A stretch of 34,263 nucleotides of DNA, from contig VBKL01000052.1 of assembly GCA_005879805.1 (NCBI GenBank), positions 1 to 34,263 of the forward strand, written 5' to 3'. Source of the DNA: Deltaproteobacteria bacterium. Lineage in GTDB: Bacteria > Myxococcota > Myxococcia > Myxococcales > 40CM-4-68-19. This document shows, piece after piece, positions 23,211-31,005 of the stretch. The number at the start of each line of letters is the position of its first letter. Positions within the stretch are counted from its first letter, which is position 1. A program made the position numbers and the translations under genes. Under the pieces are notes generated by a model. The model saw nothing but the letters and a program-made list of their open reading frames with translations, did not search any database and was not told where the DNA came from.

Positions 23211-23843
23211 GTGGGCAGCGATCCGGAGGACTACTACGCGCTCCTCGGCGTCGCGCCCGACATCGATCGCGCGCAGCTGCGCCGCGCCTGGCGGCGTCTC
23301 GCATTGCGTTGGCATCCGGACCGCGCCGGTCCTGGCTCGACCGCTGCCTTCCAGAAGCTCTCGGTGGCCTACGCGATTCTTTCCGATCCCGTGGCGCGGG
23401 CGGCGTACGATCGCGAGCGCGGCCCTTCCGCGGAGCGATCCGGCGGGCACAGCGGCGGCGCGGCGAGCGCGCCTTTCACCGCCCCGCGGGGCCGTGCGCC
23501 CTCCGACATGCTCTGGCGGGTGAGCGGATCGTTCAAGGCGCTCCTCGCTTGCGGCATCGCGCGCCGGGCCGAGGCAGACGTCATCGAGCTCTTCCTCACG
23601 CCGCGGGAAGCCGCGCAGGGCGGCATGGTGACCATCTCCATGCGAGTGCCGGTCCGCTGTCTGCTTTGCGGCGGGCGCCGGCCGGCGTGCGAGCGTTGTG
23701 GAGGGAAAGGCGCCGTCTACCAGCTGTACAGCGCCTGGCTCGCGGTGGTGCCCGAGATCGCCGACGGGACGCTTCTCGCGCCCACCGCGATGCTGGGCGG
23801 AATGCTCCGCCCCGTACGCTTCCGGATCCGCATCCAGTCCTAG
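23211..23843 (+). CDS. J-domain protein with a single reduced zinc-finger site
   Basis: A 210-residue protein from a GTG at 23211, 9 bases after the previous stop. Residues 6-70 are a J domain with DYYALLGVAP and the HPD motif at 35-37 (RWHPDRAG), the part that stimulates a DnaK/Hsp70 ATPase. A Gly/Ser/Ala-rich linker (72-98) follows. The C-terminal region resembles the start of the DnaJ substrate-binding domain (PREAAQGGMVTISMRVPVRC), with only two CxxC pairs, Cys150/Cys153 and Cys160/Cys163, instead of the four CxxCxGxG motifs of DnaJ. That gives at most one zinc site. It is therefore a specialised co-chaperone and not the housekeeping DnaJ. Partner unknown. Confidence 0.87.
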   Translation: MGSDPEDYYALLGVAPDIDRAQLRRAWRRLALRWHPDRAGPGSTAAFQKLSVAYAILSDPVARAAYDRERGPSAERSGGHSGGAASAPFTAPRGRAPSDMLWRVSGSFKALLACGIARRAEADVIELFLTPREAAQGGMVTISMRVPVRCLLCGGRRPACERCGGKGAVYQLYSAWLAVVPEIADGTLLAPTAMLGGMLRPVRFRIRIQS

Positions 23844-23930
23844 CCATGCCTGGCAGAGGTGCAAGCGAAGAGGCGCCCGGTGACCGCGCGGGGCCGACTG
23901 GCGGTCGATACATGGAATCCCGGGTGCTCG

Positions 23931-25337
23931 ATGAACCGACTGGATCTACATGGGCTCATGGCCCGTACTTCCGCGGTCCTTGTCCTCCTCCTCCTCGCCT
24001 CGGCGTGCGGGTCCGGGGTCACCGGCGGTCCGGGCGGAAGCGGAGGACCGTCGGGGCCCCCGGCACCCGTATCGTTCGTCGATGCGGTGAACGGCAGCGA
24101 CGCCAACGACGGCCAGTCCGTGAAATCCGCGTTTCGCACCCTCCAGCGTGCCGCCAAGGAACTGCGCCCCGGCTGGACCATCCAGATCCTGAACGGCACC
24201 TACACCACTGACGGCTCGACGGAGCCGCTCCTCATCGACGTCTCGGGAACGCCCGACGCGTGGCTCACCATCACCGCGGCGCAGGGGCAGCATCCGGTCA
24301 TCCAGATCCCCGCCGGGTCGGGCGGATGGTCGGGCATCCATCTGCTGGGCGCGGCCTACGTGATCATCGACGGGATCGAGATCGTCGGGCAGGGCGCCTC
24401 GATCGGCCGGGCGCAGGCAGCTGCGAACGCGACCTCGAAATCAGCTCTCTACAACCACAACTGCATCTACGTGGACGGAGTCGGGTCCGCCGGCGTGCAT
24501 CCCGCGGTTCCCCACGACATCGTCATCCGCAATTCCATTTTGCGAAATTGCACGGCCGCTGGGATCGAAGTGAATGCCGGGGATGCGATCACCATCCTGC
24601 ACAACAAGGTCGCCGACAATTCCTGGTGGACGGTCTTCGATACCAGCGGGATCGGGCTGTATCATCTTACCGATTCGCCCTCCGCGTCGGCGAAGAACGG
24701 GTACAAGAACTTCATCGTCGGCAACGAGGTGTGGGGGAATCGCAACGAGATGGCCTGCGCAGCCTGCAAGCCACCCGCCATCTACGATGGCAACGGCATC
24801 ATCGTCGACGACGCCCTGCATACCCAGGACGCGCTCGGCCAGAACGACGTGATCGGAGTGCCATACACGGGCCGCACCTACATCGCGAACAACATCGTCC
24901 ACGACAACGGCGGCCGCGGCATCCACATCTACCGGTCCGACCACGTCGACGTGGTGAACAACACGACCTTCGACAACATGCTCTCGACGTCGGAGTTCTT
25001 GAAGGCGGGCGAGATGGACGGCTTCGACTCCCACGACGTCCAGTTCCTCAACAACGTTTCGGTGAACCACAGCGGCAAGGATCTCACCATCGACGCGCCG
25101 AACGAGACCAGCCGCTTCGACTTCAACGTCTGGGAGGGCAGCACGCCCAGGCACGGACCGAACGACGTGCTCGGTGCGGCGCACCTCGCCGATCCGGCGA
25201 ACGGCAACTTCGCTCCGCAGCCGGGATCTCCCGCCCTGGGTTCGGGGACGGCGACCCTCGCCCCGGCCGACGACTTCTCCGGCAAACCCAGGCCGGCGGG
25301 AAGGATCGATCGCGGCGCCATCCAGGTCACACAGTGA
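23931..25337 (+). CDS. right-handed beta-helix surface lipoprotein
   Basis: About 468 residues. The N-terminus holds a lipoprotein signal, MARTSAVLVLLLLASACGSG, with the Cys as the likely lipidated residue, followed by a Gly/Pro-rich linker. I give the ATG at 23931; the ATG at 23958 would place the signal right at the start and is equally possible, since neither has a strong ribosome site. The mature part starts with FVDAVNGSDANDGQ and FRTLQRAAKEL (DUF1565-like). It continues as a right-handed parallel beta-helix with repeated turns such as IVIRNSILRNCTAAGIEVNA, YIANNIVHDNGGRGIHIYRS and DVQFLNNVSVNHSGKDLTID. It ends in SPALGSGTATLAPADDFSGK, a common tail in these proteins. The fold is shared by polysaccharide lyases and surface binding proteins; no catalytic residues could be assigned. 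Confidence 0.85.
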   Translation: MNRLDLHGLMARTSAVLVLLLLASACGSGVTGGPGGSGGPSGPPAPVSFVDAVNGSDANDGQSVKSAFRTLQRAAKELRPGWTIQILNGTYTTDGSTEPLLIDVSGTPDAWLTITAAQGQHPVIQIPAGSGGWSGIHLLGAAYVIIDGIEIVGQGASIGRAQAAANATSKSALYNHNCIYVDGVGSAGVHPAVPHDIVIRNSILRNCTAAGIEVNAGDAITILHNKVADNSWWTVFDTSGIGLYHLTDSPSASAKNGYKNFIVGNEVWGNRNEMACAACKPPAIYDGNGIIVDDALHTQDALGQNDVIGVPYTGRTYIANNIVHDNGGRGIHIYRSDHVDVVNNTTFDNMLSTSEFLKAGEMDGFDSHDVQFLNNVSVNHSGKDLTIDAPNETSRFDFNVWEGSTPRHGPNDVLGAAHLADPANGNFAPQPGSPALGSGTATLAPADDFSGKPRPAGRIDRGAIQVTQ

Positions 25338-25488
25338 GCGACCGGTCGGGCGCTCGCAGAACCGGAGCCCCGCCCAACGAAAGCCCTGCGCTGAACTCCC
25401 AAAGTGCGTGCACTTAGCGTAGACGGGGGAATGCTCACATTGTCCCCGCTCGCGGCAGGTGGACTTGCGCGCGGGAGGAGGCGGCCGG
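25338..25488. promoter_or_regulatory. leader region of the glgE operon with a short inverted repeat
   Basis: This 151-base gap precedes a five-gene operon and so should hold its promoter. An inverted repeat AAGTGC-GT-GCACTT lies at 25402-25415, 74 bases before the glgE ATG, and may be an operator. A strong ribosome site GGGAGGAGG is at 25473-25481 and decides the glgE start. No convincing -35/-10 pair was found by eye. Confidence 0.4.
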
Positions 25489-27483
25489 ATGGCCGGACGC
25501 ATCGGGAGCACCGTCATCGAGAATGTGCAGCCGCAGATCGATTGCGGCCGCCACCCCGTCAAGAGCGCCGTCGGCGAACCGGTCCGGGTCACGGCGGACG
25601 TCTTCAAGGAAGGCCATGACGAGCTGGTGGTCGTGCTGCGCTGGCGGCAGCTGACGCCTTCCCAGACGGAGATGCGCGAAGTGGCCATGCGCCCCCTCGG
25701 CAACGATGCCTGGGAGGGGCGGTTCCCGCTCTTCGACAACGGCCTCTACGCGTACACGGTGGAGGCATGGCCGGACCTCTTCCGCAGCTGGGCCGGCGAG
25801 CTCAAGCGCAAGGTCGATGCCGGCCGCGAGGTGCACTCCGAATTGCTGGAAGGTGCGGCGCTGCTCGCGGCGGCAGCCGAGCGGGCCGCCGGGGCAGGCG
25901 CCGCCGGTCCGGCCGATGCCGCGCGCTTGCGCGAGGCCGAGAAGCAGCTTCGAGCCGGGCAGTCGACGGCCGCCATCGCGGTTGCGCTCGATCCGCGGCT
26001 CGCGGATACGGCGGGGCGACACCCGGATCGCAGCCTCGCCGTCCGTCATTCGCAGGAATTGCGCGTCTTCGCCGAGAGCAAGCGCGCCGTCTTCAGCGCC
26101 TGGTACGAGCTCTTCCCGCGCTCGACCGGAGCGGCGGGGCGCCACGGCACGTTCCGCGATGCCGAGGGGATGATCCCCTACGTCGAAGAGCTGGGCTTCG
26201 ACATCATCTACCTGCCGCCGATCCATCCCATCGGCCGCACCGCGCGCAAGGGAAAGAACAACTCGCTCAAGGCGGCGGCCGACGACGTCGGAAGCCCCTG
26301 GGCCATCGGCGGCCCCGAAGGTGGCCACAAGTCGATCCATCCCCAGCTAGGCACCATGGACGACTTCAAGCGGTTCCTCGCCGCGGCGCGGGAGAAGGAC
26401 ATCGAGGTCGCCCTGGACATCGCCTTCCAGTGCTCCCCCGACCATCCCTACGTGAAGGAGCATCCGGAGTGGTTCAACCGGCGGCCGGACGGGACCATCA
26501 AGACCGCGGAGAACCCGCCCAAGCGCTACGAGGACATCGTCAACTTCGACTTTCTCGGGCCCGGCCGCGAATCGCTCTGGGCGGAGTTGCGCTCCGTGTT
26601 CCTGCACTGGATCGACGCGGGCGTGCGCGTCTTCCGCGTCGACAATCCCCACACCAAGCCAGTGCCCTTCTGGGAGTGGGTGATCGGCGAGGTGCACGCC
26701 CGCCACCCCGACGTGATCTTCCTCTCCGAAGCCTTCACCCGCCCGAAGATGATGAAGGCGCTCGCCAAGGTGGGATTCAACCAGTCCTATACCTACTTCA
26801 CCTGGCGGAACTTCAAGCACGAGCTCGAGGACTATCTGAAGGAGCTGACGCAGGGTCCGGCCGCCGACTTCATGATCGGCAACCTGTGGCCCAACACTCC
26901 CGACATCCTGCCCGAGCACCTGCAGCAGGGCGGGCGGCCTGCGTTCTTGCAACGTTCGGCAATGGCGGCGACGCTGTCTTCCTCGTGGGGCATCTACTCG
27001 GGCTTCGAGTTCTGCGAGAACAAGCCGGTCGCGGGCAAGGAGGAGTACCTCGATTCCGAGAAGTACCAGCTCGTCCATCGGGAACGCGAAAAGCCGGGCG
27101 ACATCCGGGATTGGATCGCGAAGCTCAACCGGATCCGCAAGGAGAATCCGGCGCTCCAATCCTATCGCAATTTGCGATTCCACCCGGCGGACAACGATCG
27201 CGTCCTCTTCTACTCGAAGGCGACGCCCGACCTCTCCAACGTGGTGCTCTGCGCGGTGAGCCTCGATTCGTACGCGACCCAGGAGTCGATCCTCCATCTG
27301 CCGCTCGCGGAGCTGGGGATCGACCCCGAGGAGACGTACCAGGTGCACGAGATGCTCGGCGACGAGCGCGCGCTCTGGCAGGGTCCGACCGCGCAGGTCC
27401 GCCTCACGCTGGAGAAGCCGGCTGCCATGTGGACGCTCTTGCGGTATCGCAGGAGCGAGCAGGGGTTCGATTACTACTTCTGA
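25489..27483 (+). CDS. glgE: alpha-1,4-glucan:maltose-1-phosphate maltosyltransferase GlgE
   Basis: A 664-residue GH13_3 enzyme. The start is fixed by the strong ribosome site 7 bases before the ATG at 25489. The N-terminal beta-sandwich and helical insert (about 1-185) precede the catalytic barrel, which has FSAWYELFPRS, YLPPIHPIGRTARKGKNN, the nucleophile Asp385 in VFRVDNPHTKP and the acid/base Glu414 in FLSEAFTRP. The 29-residue spacing between the two equals that of the characterised Streptomyces enzyme. The end WTLLRYRRSEQGFDYYF is typical. GlgE transfers maltosyl units from maltose-1-phosphate to the non-reducing ends of alpha-1,4-glucan, in the cytoplasm. It starts an operon with maltokinase, glgB, GH77 and a kinase. 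Confidence 0.95.
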   Translation: MAGRIGSTVIENVQPQIDCGRHPVKSAVGEPVRVTADVFKEGHDELVVVLRWRQLTPSQTEMREVAMRPLGNDAWEGRFPLFDNGLYAYTVEAWPDLFRSWAGELKRKVDAGREVHSELLEGAALLAAAAERAAGAGAAGPADAARLREAEKQLRAGQSTAAIAVALDPRLADTAGRHPDRSLAVRHSQELRVFAESKRAVFSAWYELFPRSTGAAGRHGTFRDAEGMIPYVEELGFDIIYLPPIHPIGRTARKGKNNSLKAAADDVGSPWAIGGPEGGHKSIHPQLGTMDDFKRFLAAAREKDIEVALDIAFQCSPDHPYVKEHPEWFNRRPDGTIKTAENPPKRYEDIVNFDFLGPGRESLWAELRSVFLHWIDAGVRVFRVDNPHTKPVPFWEWVIGEVHARHPDVIFLSEAFTRPKMMKALAKVGFNQSYTYFTWRNFKHELEDYLKELTQGPAADFMIGNLWPNTPDILPEHLQQGGRPAFLQRSAMAATLSSSWGIYSGFEFCENKPVAGKEEYLDSEKYQLVHREREKPGDIRDWIAKLNRIRKENPALQSYRNLRFHPADNDRVLFYSKATPDLSNVVLCAVSLDSYATQESILHLPLAELGIDPEETYQVHEMLGDERALWQGPTAQVRLTLEKPAAMWTLLRYRRSEQGFDYYF

Positions 27484-27496
27484 AGAAAGAAACGAG

Positions 27497-28807
27497 ATGC
27501 TTCCCATCGACATGTCGCTCCTCGCCGGATGGCTGCCGCAGCAGCGGTGGTTCGGCGGGAAGGGCGCTGCCATCGCCTCGGTCCGCGACGTCGATCGGGC
27601 GCAGATCTCGCCCGGCCTGATCCTCGCCACCGTCGAGGTCTCCTACCGCGAAGGTCGCCCGCCCGAGCGGTACGCGCTCGCGCTCAAGCCGTGGACCGGC
27701 ACGCCTGGAATCGTCGAGGGGCTCGATGACGATGCGGCCCGCGGGCTCCTCGGCATCGTTCGCGAGAAGCGTCGCATCGCCACCGCCGCGGGCGCTCTGC
27801 AGGGACTCCGGTTCGACACCAAAGGGTCCGACCTCGACGGCCTCGCGCCTGTCCCCACCGTTCGCAGGCTGTCCGCCGAGCAGAGCAACACTTCGCTGGT
27901 GTTCGACGACAAGGTGATCGTGAAGCTCATCCGCCGGCTGGAGCCCGGCGTGAACCCCGAGCTGGAGATGGGCGCCTTTCTCGCCCGGCGCGGGTTCACG
28001 GCCACTCCGCCTCTCCTCGGCGGCATCGCCCTCGAGGGAGCGGTGAACGCCACCGCCGCGGTCGCCCATCGCTTCGTTCGCGTCGAGTCGGACGGCTGGA
28101 CGTACCTGCTCACCGCCTTCCAGAAGGGCTCGCTTCCCCTCGACGAAATCCGCGAGCTCGGCACCCGCGTCGGCGAGATGCACGCCGCGCTGGCTTCCGA
28201 TCCGTCCGATCCCGCCTTCGCCCCCGAATCGATCATCCGCGAGGACCTCGCCCGCTGGAGCGAGGCGCTCTTGCGGGAGCTCGACCAGACCGTTCGCGCC
28301 GCCCGGGGAACGGTTCCGGAGATCGAGGCCCGCAAGCCGCAACTGGAAGCGCGCATCCGCGCTTTCGCCAAGGTGGAGCCGGGCGGCGTACGGATCAGGC
28401 AGCACGGCGACCTCCACCTCGGGCAGGTGCTGCGCAGCGGCGGCCACTGGATGATCTTCGATTTCGAGGGCGAGCCGGCGAGGAATCTGGAGGAGCGGCG
28501 AGCGAAGCACAGCCCGTTCAAGGACGTGGCGGGCATGCTGCGCTCCCTCGCCTACGCGGCCGGCGCCGTGGAGGTCGCGGGTGGGCCGCCGCAGCGCGAG
28601 CCCCTCGCCCGCGCTCGCGAGGAGTTCTTGCGCGGCTGGCGCGGGGCGGCGGCGAAGCTCGTGCCGGCCGATGCGCAGCGGGCCGACGCGATGCTCAGGG
28701 CGCTGGAGCTGGAAAAGCTGCTCTACGAGATCCGGTACGAGGTCGGTCATCGGCCCGACTGGGTGCGCATTCCCGCCCGCGATCTTTTCTCGGAGACCGA
28801 ACGATGA
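27497..28807 (+). CDS. mak: maltokinase (makes maltose-1-phosphate)
   Basis: A 436-residue aminoglycoside-phosphotransferase-fold kinase of the maltokinase type. The N-terminal cap has LLAGWLPQQRWFGGKG, a hallmark of Mak and of the Mak half of TreS-Mak fusions. LSAEQSNTSLVFDDKVIVKL holds the phosphate loop and the ATP Lys. The catalytic Asp305 is in RQHGDLHLGQVL and the metal-binding Asp322 is in IFDFEGEP. The tail LLYEIRYEVGHRPDWVRIP is typical. It phosphorylates maltose with ATP to give the GlgE substrate. It starts 13 bases after glgE and overlaps glgB by 4 bases (ATGA). Here it is a stand-alone protein, not fused to TreS. Confidence 0.93.
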   Translation: MLPIDMSLLAGWLPQQRWFGGKGAAIASVRDVDRAQISPGLILATVEVSYREGRPPERYALALKPWTGTPGIVEGLDDDAARGLLGIVREKRRIATAAGALQGLRFDTKGSDLDGLAPVPTVRRLSAEQSNTSLVFDDKVIVKLIRRLEPGVNPELEMGAFLARRGFTATPPLLGGIALEGAVNATAAVAHRFVRVESDGWTYLLTAFQKGSLPLDEIRELGTRVGEMHAALASDPSDPAFAPESIIREDLARWSEALLRELDQTVRAARGTVPEIEARKPQLEARIRAFAKVEPGGVRIRQHGDLHLGQVLRSGGHWMIFDFEGEPARNLEERRAKHSPFKDVAGMLRSLAYAAGAVEVAGGPPQREPLARAREEFLRGWRGAAAKLVPADAQRADAMLRALELEKLLYEIRYEVGHRPDWVRIPARDLFSETER

Positions 28808-31005
28808 GACGCCCCACTGCCACGCACGAGGTCGAGCAGCAGATCGACAGGCTCGTCCAGCTCTCGCACGGCGATCCCCACTCGGTCCTCGGCATCCATC
28901 CCGACGGGGACGGAATCGTGGTCCGCACCTACCGCCCGGACGCGGAGTCGGTCACCGTCCTCCCCGATTTCGGCGGCCGCATTCCCGCGCGGCACCGGCG
29001 CAGCGGCGTCTTCGAGGCGCGCCTCAACAATCGCCCCGAGTTGTTCGGGTACCTCATCGAGGCGAAGTATCCGGGCGGGCAGTCCTTCACGCTGCGCGAC
29101 CCGTACAGCTTCCCGCCCACCTTCGGCGAGCTGGACAGCCATCTTGCCGCCGAAGGCAGGCACGAGCGCATCTGGGAACGGCTCGGCGCGCATCCGACGC
29201 ACCATCGCGGCGCCTCCGGGACTTCGTTCGCGGTCTGGGCGCCGACGGCCCGCTCCGTGTCGGTGGTGGGCGATTTCAACTCCTGGGATGGTCGCCTGCA
29301 CCCGATGCGCTCGATCGGCTCGACCGGCATCTGGGAGCTGTTCATTCCCGAAGTGGGGTCCGGCGAACGGTACAAGTTCGAGGTCCATCCGCGCCACGGC
29401 GGCGTGCATCTGCTCAAGGCGGACCCCTACGCCTTCCGCACCGAGGCGCCGCCGCTCTCGGCCTCCATCGTCCACGACACCACCCGCTGGCAGTGGAAGG
29501 ACCACAAGTATCTCGAGGAGCGCGCTCGCACGCCGCACCCGCATGCGCCGCTTTCCGTCTACGAGGTGCATCTCGGCTCCTGGCGCCGGAACGTGGAAGA
29601 AGGCGATCGCGCGCTCACCTATCGCGAGGCGGCGGGGCAGCTCGCCGCTTACGTCAAGGACCTGGGGTTCACCCACGTCGAGTTGCTTCCCGTCGCGGAG
29701 CACCCCTTCGGCGGATCGTGGGGCTACCAGGTGACGGGATATTTCGCTCCGACGGCGCGCTACGGACACCCGGACGACTTCCGCGCCTTCGTCGAGGAGA
29801 TGCACGCACAAGGCGTGGGCGTCATCGTCGACTGGGTACCGGCGCACTTCCCGCGGGACCCGCACGCGCTCGCGCGCTTCGACGGCACCGCGCTCTACGA
29901 GCATGAGGATCCGCGCGAGGGCGCACACCCCGACTGGGGCACGCTGGTCTTCAACTACGGCCGCAACGAGGTGCGCAATTTCCTCCTCGCAAGCGCGCTC
30001 TTCTGGATCGAGCAGTACCACGTGGACGGCCTGCGCGTGGATGCGGTCGCCTCGATGCTCTACCGCGACTACTCGCGCAAGGAAGGCGAGTGGATCCCGA
30101 ACAAGTCGGGCGGACGCGAGAACGAGGAGGCGATCGCGTTCATGAAGGAGTTGAACGAGCGCGTGAAGGCGCTGCACCCGGGCGCGCTCATGATCGCCGA
30201 GGAATCGACCGCCTTCCCCAAGGTGACGCATCCCGCGGGTTACGGCGGCCTCGGCTTCCACTACAAGTGGAGCCTGGGCTGGATGCACGACACTTTGAAG
30301 TATTTCGCTACCGAACCGGTGTATCGACGCTGGCACCACAACCAGCTCACCTTCGCGATGATGTACATCTTCAGCGAGCAGTTCCTCCTTTCCCTCTCCC
30401 ATGACGAGGTGGTGCACGGAAAGGGATCGCTCTTCACCAAGATGGCCGGCGACGACTGGCAGAAGTTCGCCAACCTGCGGGCGCTGTACGCGATGATGTG
30501 GGCGCACCCGGGAAAGAAGCTGCTCTTCATGGGCTCCGAATTTGCCCAGCGCGCGGAGTGGAACCACGACCGCAGCCTCGATTGGCACCTCTTGCAGTCG
30601 CCTGGACACGCCGGAGTGCAGAAGCTCGTGCGCGACCTGAACGCCCGCTACAAGGCGGAGCCTGCCTTGTTCGAGCTGGACGGCGACCCTGCCGGGTTCC
30701 AGTGGCTGAAGGCGGATGCCGCCGAGGAGAACGTGCTCGCGTTCTTGCGCTGGTCGAAGGACCGCAAGCGGCACATCGCTTGCGTCGCGAACCTCTCGCC
30801 CGTGCCCCGCCGTGGCTACCGGGTGGGCCTGCCGAAGGCGGGTGAGTACGTGGAGGTCGTGAACAGCGACGCTGGGGAATACGGCGGATCGGGCGTCGGG
30901 AACCACGGACGCGTCCACGCCGAACAGACGGCGTGGGACGGGCAACCGGCCTCGGCGGCGATGTCGCTCCCGCCGCTCGGCGTCGTCTGGCTCGAACCGA
31001 GGTGA
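28804..31005 (+). CDS. glgB: 1,4-alpha-glucan branching enzyme GlgB
   Basis: A 733-residue GH13_9 enzyme with the full bacterial layout. The N1 domain (about 15-110, HGDPHSVLGIHPDGDG) is followed by CBM48 (about 130-215, FAVWAPTARSVSVVGDFNSW) and the barrel with YEVHLGSWRR, GVGVIVDWVPAHFP, nucleophile Asp413 in DGLRVDAVASMLY, acid/base Glu466 in MIAEEST and the third Asp in LSHDEVVHGKGSL. The all-beta C-terminal domain ends in SLPPLGVVWLEPR. It introduces alpha-1,6 branches into the linear glucan made by GlgE. It overlaps mak at its start and the GH77 gene at its end (GTGA), so all are probably translated together. Confidence 0.96.
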   Translation: MRRPTATHEVEQQIDRLVQLSHGDPHSVLGIHPDGDGIVVRTYRPDAESVTVLPDFGGRIPARHRRSGVFEARLNNRPELFGYLIEAKYPGGQSFTLRDPYSFPPTFGELDSHLAAEGRHERIWERLGAHPTHHRGASGTSFAVWAPTARSVSVVGDFNSWDGRLHPMRSIGSTGIWELFIPEVGSGERYKFEVHPRHGGVHLLKADPYAFRTEAPPLSASIVHDTTRWQWKDHKYLEERARTPHPHAPLSVYEVHLGSWRRNVEEGDRALTYREAAGQLAAYVKDLGFTHVELLPVAEHPFGGSWGYQVTGYFAPTARYGHPDDFRAFVEEMHAQGVGVIVDWVPAHFPRDPHALARFDGTALYEHEDPREGAHPDWGTLVFNYGRNEVRNFLLASALFWIEQYHVDGLRVDAVASMLYRDYSRKEGEWIPNKSGGRENEEAIAFMKELNERVKALHPGALMIAEESTAFPKVTHPAGYGGLGFHYKWSLGWMHDTLKYFATEPVYRRWHHNQLTFAMMYIFSEQFLLSLSHDEVVHGKGSLFTKMAGDDWQKFANLRALYAMMWAHPGKKLLFMGSEFAQRAEWNHDRSLDWHLLQSPGHAGVQKLVRDLNARYKAEPALFELDGDPAGFQWLKADAAEENVLAFLRWSKDRKRHIACVANLSPVPRRGYRVGLPKAGEYVEVVNSDAGEYGGSGVGNHGRVHAEQTAWDGQPASAAMSLPPLGVVWLEPR

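Noticed and set aside
19476..23864. A 1462-codon open frame on the minus strand
   Set aside because: It lies opposite the Vps10-like gene, reads as low-complexity Arg/Asp/Ala/Val-rich protein with no family motif, and is explained by GC-rich codon bias.
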